DNA from: an uncultured Eubacteriaceae bacterium
Lineage (GTDB): Bacteria; Bacillota; Clostridia; Lachnospirales; Lachnospiraceae
Reading direction: 5' to 3'
DNA: 9,850 nucleotides
Assembly: GCA_945938055.1 (NCBI GenBank)
Contig: CAMEUH010000083.1
Span: forward strand, 1 to 9,850
A model generated the notes under the pieces. That model made no database searches, was not told where the DNA came from, and saw only the letters and a program-made list of their open reading frames with translations. Positions 5,858 to 9,850 of this stretch are shown in pieces; position 1 is the first letter of the stretch, and each line of letters starts with the position of its first letter. Both the position numbers and the translations under genes were made by a program.

Positions 5858-7006
5858 ATGAGTAAGAAAAAAGCTGGACTCTTATTGAGTCTTATCATCA
5901 TTGTTGTGGCAGTGGTCTGCATTTTTCTGATTGACCGGATGATTCATGATGAACCAGATTATCCATGCATAACGAATAAAGAGGCAGCAAAAATGCTGGC
6001 GGCATTTGAGGATGGATTTGAAGATGCAAGGGACGCTTATCTGGAATTTGTGATTGCAAAGGGAATTATGAAATCCTGTGTCGCAGAAGAAAATTTTAAT
6101 AATAAAAATCTGACTGCGATTTTAGAATATTATAATGTCAGTGAGGATGTCTTTGAGTATCTTGATTTGAACTTAAGGAGAAAGAATAGAGCTGTTTCAA
6201 AGGAAGATTTTTTAAACGTATATGAATACATAAGGGCACATTATTTTGCAGAAAAAGTGGAAGCAAAGGAACTGACCATTGTAGCTACGCCGGGAAATAT
6301 GGAGAATGTGCCTGCCTGGACTACTTATACAAAGGATGGTGTTTATACATTTTACGGATTATTTCTGGATGGCTATCAGGATCATGTCGTTGGCGTGTAT
6401 ACAAGGGATACGGAGATTGTGGGAATCAGAGGGATTATTTCCGCAGATGTGGTATACCGGAATGTATGGATTTATGAAGGAAATGACAGCATGATAACTA
6501 CATATCTGGAGGGCCTGGACCGGACATTTTATCCGGATGGACTGACTGAGCCGGTGTCACAGGTTCTTGCAGACATTTATTTATCAAACGGAGTGGTAAC
6601 GGCAGTTAACATAAAGACAGACACAATTCGGGGAAAGGTCTTGTCTGTTACCAATGATTATGTGGAGATTGAAGGCTATGGAAGGGTTCCGTTTGATTCA
6701 GAATATAAACTCTATCGTAATTACGGTGGCTTTGCGCAGATTGGGTATTCAGATATTCTGGTTGGTTATGAGCTGCAGGATTTTATTGTGGCAGACGGTA
6801 AAGTATGCGGTGCCATTATCCTGTATCCGTTTGAGGTGAAAAATATCCGAATTCTTTTACGAACCACGGGATTTGACAGTATCTACCACGAAAATGTGGA
6901 ATTGACCTGCGATGGGGATTATCAGGTGATGTCCGGCAGCGATTTGTCCAATGTGGTTACGCTTTCGGCGGGAGATGTGTTCCTCTGGATACGGACACCC
7001 AGATGA
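5858..7006 (+). CDS. N-terminal part of a membrane-anchored SpoIID/LytB-domain protein (probably frameshifted)
   Basis: A 382-residue frame with one membrane anchor (about 6-28: KKKAGLLLSLIIIVVAV), positive inside, so the rest is extracytoplasmic. Residues 35-130 are helical. Residues 150-335 look like beta-rich accessory domains. From about 338 (KNIRILLRTTGFDSIYHE) the sequence matches the first strands of a SpoIID domain, then ends at GDVFLWIRTPR. The catalytic part continues in the -1 frame immediately after. ATG 5858 has GAGGG (5847-5851) six bases upstream; the longer TTG frame from 5780 would run through the terminator of the RNA. Family members in related bacteria are, as far as I know, single chains of about 700 residues, so this is best read as the front half of one gene. 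Its role would be peptidoglycan remodelling or amidase activation at the cell surface. Confidence 0.75.
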   Translation: MSKKKAGLLLSLIIIVVAVVCIFLIDRMIHDEPDYPCITNKEAAKMLAAFEDGFEDARDAYLEFVIAKGIMKSCVAEENFNNKNLTAILEYYNVSEDVFEYLDLNLRRKNRAVSKEDFLNVYEYIRAHYFAEKVEAKELTIVATPGNMENVPAWTTYTKDGVYTFYGLFLDGYQDHVVGVYTRDTEIVGIRGIISADVVYRNVWIYEGNDSMITTYLEGLDRTFYPDGLTEPVSQVLADIYLSNGVVTAVNIKTDTIRGKVLSVTNDYVEIEGYGRVPFDSEYKLYRNYGGFAQIGYSDILVGYELQDFIVADGKVCGAIILYPFEVKNIRILLRTTGFDSIYHENVELTCDGDYQVMSGSDLSNVVTLSAGDVFLWIRTPR

Positions 7007-8058
7007 TTCAAAATGAACGTATTCGGATTGTACCTGTTCATGAAGGTGACAGGATTATCATTCATTCCATTGAGCGAAGCCAGGGAAAACCGGCTTATCC
7101 GGGATTCGTAGAGATTTCATCCGATGAGTCCGGCATATATATTGTAAATGAGGTAAATCTGGAGGAGTACTTGAAACTGGTGGTTCCTAGCGAGATGCCG
7201 GCAGGATATGGTGTGGAGGCATCCAAGGTGCAGGCAGTCTGCGCAAGAAGCTATGCCTATAATCAGCTCCTGAATAACGATTACATGGAATATGGTGCAC
7301 ACATTGATGATAGTACATGGTATCAGGTTTATAATAATACAAATGAATATGAATCTTCTAACAAGGCAGTAGACGAAACCTGCGGTCAGGTTATGACAGT
7401 GGATGGTGAGGTCATTACGGCGTATTACTATTCCACATCATGTGGTCATGGAAGCAATATAGCCATTTGGGGTCAGCCAAAGGAAAGCTGTACGTATATC
7501 AAGGCACATACTATCAATCCTCAAAATCAGTATCTGGATTTGACCACTAATGAAGCATTTTATCAGTTCATTTCCTCAAAGAATGAAACGGATTTTGATT
7601 CGGGATTTCCGCTTTATCGTTGGAAAACGTATCTTTCCATGAAGGAAATTAATGAACTGTATCAGGAGAAGGCGAATGTGGGAACCATTACATCCATGGA
7701 TGTTATTGAGCGGATGGATGGCGGCAGTGTGAATCAGGTCGTTATAACCGGGAAAAAGGGAACCTATCTGATTGAAGGCGAAATGGCTGCTAGAAAGTTT
7801 TTTGGTGATGCAAAAATAGAGTGGACGAATAACCGGGATAAGACATTTTCCATGAAATCTCTGCCAAGCGGTTTCTTTGCCTTGAATCCGGTTTATGAGA
7901 AGAATGTATTAAAGGGGTATGAAATTCTTGGCGGTGGATATGGGCATGGCCTTGGAATGAGCCAGAACGGCGCATATCAGATGACGAAGGAAAATTATTC
8001 GTACGAAGAAATCCTAAAATTCTTCTATCAGGGAATTGAGATTACAAGGATTTATTAG
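7003..8058 (+). CDS. SpoIID/LytB catalytic domain (C-terminal part of the frameshifted gene)
   Basis: A 351-codon frame carrying the core SpoIID domain, the lytic transglycosylase/amidase-enhancer family that acts on peptidoglycan glycan strands. It shows LEEYLKLVVPSEMP (53-66) with the catalytic Glu64, KVQAVCARSYA (75-85), the Cys/His pair in STSCGHG (Cys147, His149), and the C-terminal signature GYGHGLGMSQNGA (312-324) with His315. It has no signal peptide or membrane anchor of its own and begins in the middle of the domain. ATG 7003 overlaps the previous stop (ATGA) but has no Shine-Dalgarno. Upstream, its frame stays open back to 6877 and reads LDTDTQ into the Met. All of this favours one gene with the 5858 frame. 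If made separately by coupled re-initiation, it would stay in the cytosol. It converges on the gene at 8042, overlapping by 17 bases. Confidence 0.8.
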   Translation: MIQNERIRIVPVHEGDRIIIHSIERSQGKPAYPGFVEISSDESGIYIVNEVNLEEYLKLVVPSEMPAGYGVEASKVQAVCARSYAYNQLLNNDYMEYGAHIDDSTWYQVYNNTNEYESSNKAVDETCGQVMTVDGEVITAYYYSTSCGHGSNIAIWGQPKESCTYIKAHTINPQNQYLDLTTNEAFYQFISSKNETDFDSGFPLYRWKTYLSMKEINELYQEKANVGTITSMDVIERMDGGSVNQVVITGKKGTYLIEGEMAARKFFGDAKIEWTNNRDKTFSMKSLPSGFFALNPVYEKNVLKGYEILGGGYGHGLGMSQNGAYQMTKENYSYEEILKFFYQGIEITRIY

Positions 8059-8914
8059 ATTTTTCTTTTTTGCGAAAAGGGATAGGAAGTCTGATAATTT
8101 TCTTTTCAATAAATGTATTGAGTTCTGCACCCCAGAAGACAATCGTGATACAGAAATAAAGCCAGAGCATGGCAAAAACAATGGTTGCAAGACTTCCATA
8201 CATGGCAGCAAACCCTGGGGTGTTATTTACGTAAAGTGAATAAATGAAAGAAAATACCTGCCAGCCAATGGCAGCAAAAAGTGCTCCCGGAAGTTCTTTT
8301 GCAAGGGAAGACTTCCGGTTTGGAACATATTTGTATAAAAACATGAAAAAAATGGTTAAAAAGCACTGAATAATTAAAGTCTTACGTTCCAGAAGCGCAT
8401 CCATGAGCAGGGCAAAGAATGGAAAATGGACACGGCTTACGGCAAGAATCAGGTTGCCAAAAACAAGAAATAAAAGGCTGATGACCATGGTAAGGATGAA
8501 AATCAGGGTATAAACGGAGGCGGAGAGCCGCATTAAAAAGTAGTTTCGTGTTTCTTCTATGCCATAGATGGAGTTAAGTCCCTGCAAAATACCAAGGAAT
8601 GCTTTGCCGGCAACCCAGAGCATACCGATTGCCGAGATGGAGATTACGGCAGCGGAAGGTCTTGAGTAGATTTCGCCAAGAGTTGATGAAATCAGGGGAG
8701 TTAACTGGGAAGGGGTCAGGGAAGTGATGGATTCAAAAAGCATTTCCTCTGTAATTGGAGTATATTGTATAATGTTAAACAGAAGAATAGCAATGGGAAA
8801 AAAACAAACAATGATAAAAAAGGATGACTGTGCTGCATATGCAGTCACATGATCCTCACGGACTTTCTTTGTCATTTCCTGTATGGTAAAATATAAACGA
8901 AATATAATTTTCAT
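8042..8914 (-). CDS. YihY/BrkB-family inner membrane protein
   Basis: A 290-residue polytopic membrane protein of the YihY/virulence factor BrkB family, once called ribonuclease BN (an activity now credited to another protein). Landmarks: an N-terminal helix with DHVTAYAAQSSFFIIVCFFP (21-40), a small-residue segment GMLWVAGKAFLGILQGLN (97-114), the PNRK region (188-191), ELPGALFAAIGWQVFSFIYS (207-226), YGSLATIVFAMLWLY (239-253) and the family-typical WGAELN (261-266), then a basic tail. About six hydrophobic segments are visible. The start at 8914 is preferred over the Met at 8929 because GGAG (8925-8922) precedes it by 9 bases and overlaps the upstream ATG. Its substrate is unknown for the family. 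It has its own promoter, divergent from the phosphoesterase gene. Confidence 0.9.
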   Translation of the reverse strand: MKIIFRLYFTIQEMTKKVREDHVTAYAAQSSFFIIVCFFPIAILLFNIIQYTPITEEMLFESITSLTPSQLTPLISSTLGEIYSRPSAAVISISAIGMLWVAGKAFLGILQGLNSIYGIEETRNYFLMRLSASVYTLIFILTMVISLLFLVFGNLILAVSRVHFPFFALLMDALLERKTLIIQCFLTIFFMFLYKYVPNRKSSLAKELPGALFAAIGWQVFSFIYSLYVNNTPGFAAMYGSLATIVFAMLWLYFCITIVFWGAELNTFIEKKIIRLPIPFRKKEKSNKSL

Positions 8915-8917
8915 GAT

Positions 8918-8946
8918 ATGACACTCCATTAAATGATTATTATATT
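8918..8946 (+). promoter_or_regulatory. Promoter of the metallophosphoesterase gene
   Basis: ATGACA (8918-8923, 5 of 6), a 17-base spacer, and TATATT (8941-8946, 5 of 6). The predicted start near 8953 coincides with the ATG at 8954, which supports the downstream TTG as the real start. Its -10 shares three bases with the opposing -10. Confidence 0.45.
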
Positions 8947-8972
8947 ATAGAGTATGATTTTTATTCTGACAA
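8944..8972 (-). promoter_or_regulatory. Promoter of the YihY-family gene
   Basis: Read on the minus strand: TTGTCA (8972-8967, 5 of 6), a 17-base spacer, and a perfect TATAAT (8949-8944). Transcription would start near 8937, giving a short leader before ATG 8914. Confidence 0.65.
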
Positions 8973-8987
8973 TATTTAAGATTTATG

Positions 8988-9004
8988 AAGGAGAAAATAA
9001 TTTG
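8988..9004 (+). promoter_or_regulatory. Ribosome binding site selecting a TTG start
   Basis: AAGGAG (8988-8993) lies 8 bases before TTG 9002-9004, an optimal spacing. The upstream in-frame ATG 8954 has no comparable site and would add a 16-residue hydrophobic tail that phosphoesterases of this type do not need. Confidence 0.65.
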
Positions 9005-9811
9005 AAGAAGTTTGTGGAATCTTATTATGATATTGTATCAAAAAAAATAGGCAGGGACTGGGATAAGGGAAAAATTGTCATGCTAAGTGACATGCATGAT
9101 AATTCTTATAGAATTAATCTGGAAGAGCTGTATCAGAGAATTATAATGATTCGGCCGGATTTTATAGCCGTTGCCGGTGACATGTATCATGGTGAACCGG
9201 GCTGTGATAATAAAAATGCAAAAACATTTCTGGAGAGACTGTCACGGAAATTTCCGATTTACTACGGTCTTGGAAATCATGAATACCGGTTGATGCTGTA
9301 TCCTGAGAAATATGGAACCATGTATGCGGAATTTGAGCAGATGACGAAACGGTGTGGAATACATCTTTTGAAAAATGAGTCAGTGGAAATTAGGAAGGGG
9401 ACATCCTCGCTTGTAATCAATGGATTGATGATTGACCAGACATTTTATAAGAAGTGGAAACGGATGCCGATGCCGGAATCTTATATGATGGAAATCATGA
9501 AGGAACCGCAAAAAGACAAGTTTCAAATTCTGATTGCACACCATCCTGTGTATTTTCAGAATTATGCAGACTGGGGAGCAGATTTGGTTTTTTCCGGACA
9601 TGTACATGGAGGAATGGCAAGAATTCCGTTGATTGGAGGCGTTATCGCACCAAATTACCGTCTGTTTCCAAAGTATGACAAGGGGGAATATAAGATTGGG
9701 ACATCCACGATGATTCTTTCTGCAGGAATCGGAACACATACCATTAATTTAAGACCATTGAATCCGCCGGAGATGGTGGTGGTGACGTTACATGCGGATG
9801 GAGCGGAATAA
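9002..9811 (+). CDS. Calcineurin-like metallophosphoesterase
   Basis: A 269-residue protein with all five metal-binding blocks of the family: SDMHD (29-33, Asp30 and His32), GDMYHG (59-64, Asp60), GNHE (91-94), AHHP (179-182) and SGHVHGG (198-204). These bind a dinuclear metal centre for phosphoester hydrolysis. The spacing and the C-terminal GGVIAPNYRLFPKYDKGEY segment resemble the YkuE/YaeI subgroup, some members of which act on membrane lipids such as UDP-diacylglucosamine-type substrates; the substrate here is not known. From TTG 9002 there is no obvious signal peptide, so the protein is probably cytosolic or membrane-peripheral. From ATG 8954 a short hydrophobic N-terminus (IFILTIF) would be added. 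The gene is divergent from the YihY-family gene. After its stop, 39 bases remain with no clear feature. Confidence 0.92.
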   Translation: MKKFVESYYDIVSKKIGRDWDKGKIVMLSDMHDNSYRINLEELYQRIIMIRPDFIAVAGDMYHGEPGCDNKNAKTFLERLSRKFPIYYGLGNHEYRLMLYPEKYGTMYAEFEQMTKRCGIHLLKNESVEIRKGTSSLVINGLMIDQTFYKKWKRMPMPESYMMEIMKEPQKDKFQILIAHHPVYFQNYADWGADLVFSGHVHGGMARIPLIGGVIAPNYRLFPKYDKGEYKIGTSTMILSAGIGTHTINLRPLNPPEMVVVTLHADGAE

Positions 9812-9850
9812 AAACAGGAAAATATAGACAAATCGTCCGGTCTGTGTTAT

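Larger units (their letters stand above)
5858..8058 (+). pseudogene. Probable single SpoIID/LytB-domain gene interrupted by a -1 frameshift
   Basis: Joining the two frames by a -1 shift near 6980-6985 gives a continuous membrane-anchored protein of about 733 residues. The reading AGDVF followed by LDTDTQMIQNERIRI keeps the SpoIID domain intact across the junction. Both halves are otherwise free of stops and well conserved at motif level, so the break is recent, a sequencing error, or a recoding event. Confidence 0.6.

Noticed and set aside
6960..7006. Programmed -1 ribosomal frameshifting to join the two SpoIID halves.
   Set aside because: No X-XXY-YYZ slippery heptamer or downstream hairpin was found at the junction. 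A mutation or sequencing error is simpler.
9812..9850. AGAC/GTCT arms and TAGACA/TGTTAT boxes at the window edge.
   Set aside because: The stem is only 4 bp, the box spacing is 14 bases, and the sequence is cut off, so no terminator or promoter can be supported.

Overview
The window looks like chromosomal DNA from a Gram-positive, low-GC anaerobe, most likely a member of Clostridia near Lachnospiraceae. This rests on strong AGGAGG-type ribosome binding sites, use of GTG and TTG starts, a clostridial-type ATP-dependent PEP carboxykinase, an AgrC/AgrA-like two-component pair and a membrane-anchored SpoIID/LytB-type protein. No sequence search was possible, so the taxonomic call is inference.

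Layout. Positions 1-84 hold the 3' end of an unrecognised gene, followed by a terminator with two possible 5' arms. A sigma-70-like protein (305-1153) keeps regions 1.1, 1.2, the start of 2, and 3, but ends before region 4. Next is pckA (1266-2969), with the codon bias of a highly expressed gene, its own near-consensus promoter, a perfect inverted repeat inside that promoter, and a strong terminator.

The stretch 3018-5467 is an AT-rich three-gene unit. It encodes a secreted cysteine-containing protein of unknown function, a LytTR response regulator, and an AgrC-like sensor kinase that starts at GTG inside the end of the regulator gene. The unit has one promoter with an extended -10 box, a poor -35 box and two direct repeats 21 bp apart just upstream, as expected for LytTR autoregulation. 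No AgrB or AgrD homologue lies in the window, so the secreted protein is the most obvious partner or output.

From about 5540 to 5833 there is no gene, but there is a highly structured non-coding RNA with its own -10 box and a strong intrinsic terminator. Its closing helix joins positions about 230 nt apart. Its family is not certain: the raiA motif and 6S RNA are the candidates considered. Downstream, two open frames (5858-7006 and 7003-8058) read as the front and back of one membrane-anchored SpoIID/LytB-domain protein, split by a -1 frame change near 6980-6990.

The last part holds a convergent YihY/BrkB-family membrane protein (minus strand, 8914-8042), divergent from a calcineurin-like phosphoesterase (9002-9811) that starts at TTG. 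The two share a compact intergenic region whose -10 boxes overlap. Central metabolism (pckA), transcription (sigma-like protein, structured RNA) and cell-envelope functions are side by side. The secreted protein/regulator/kinase unit is the most accessory-looking piece.
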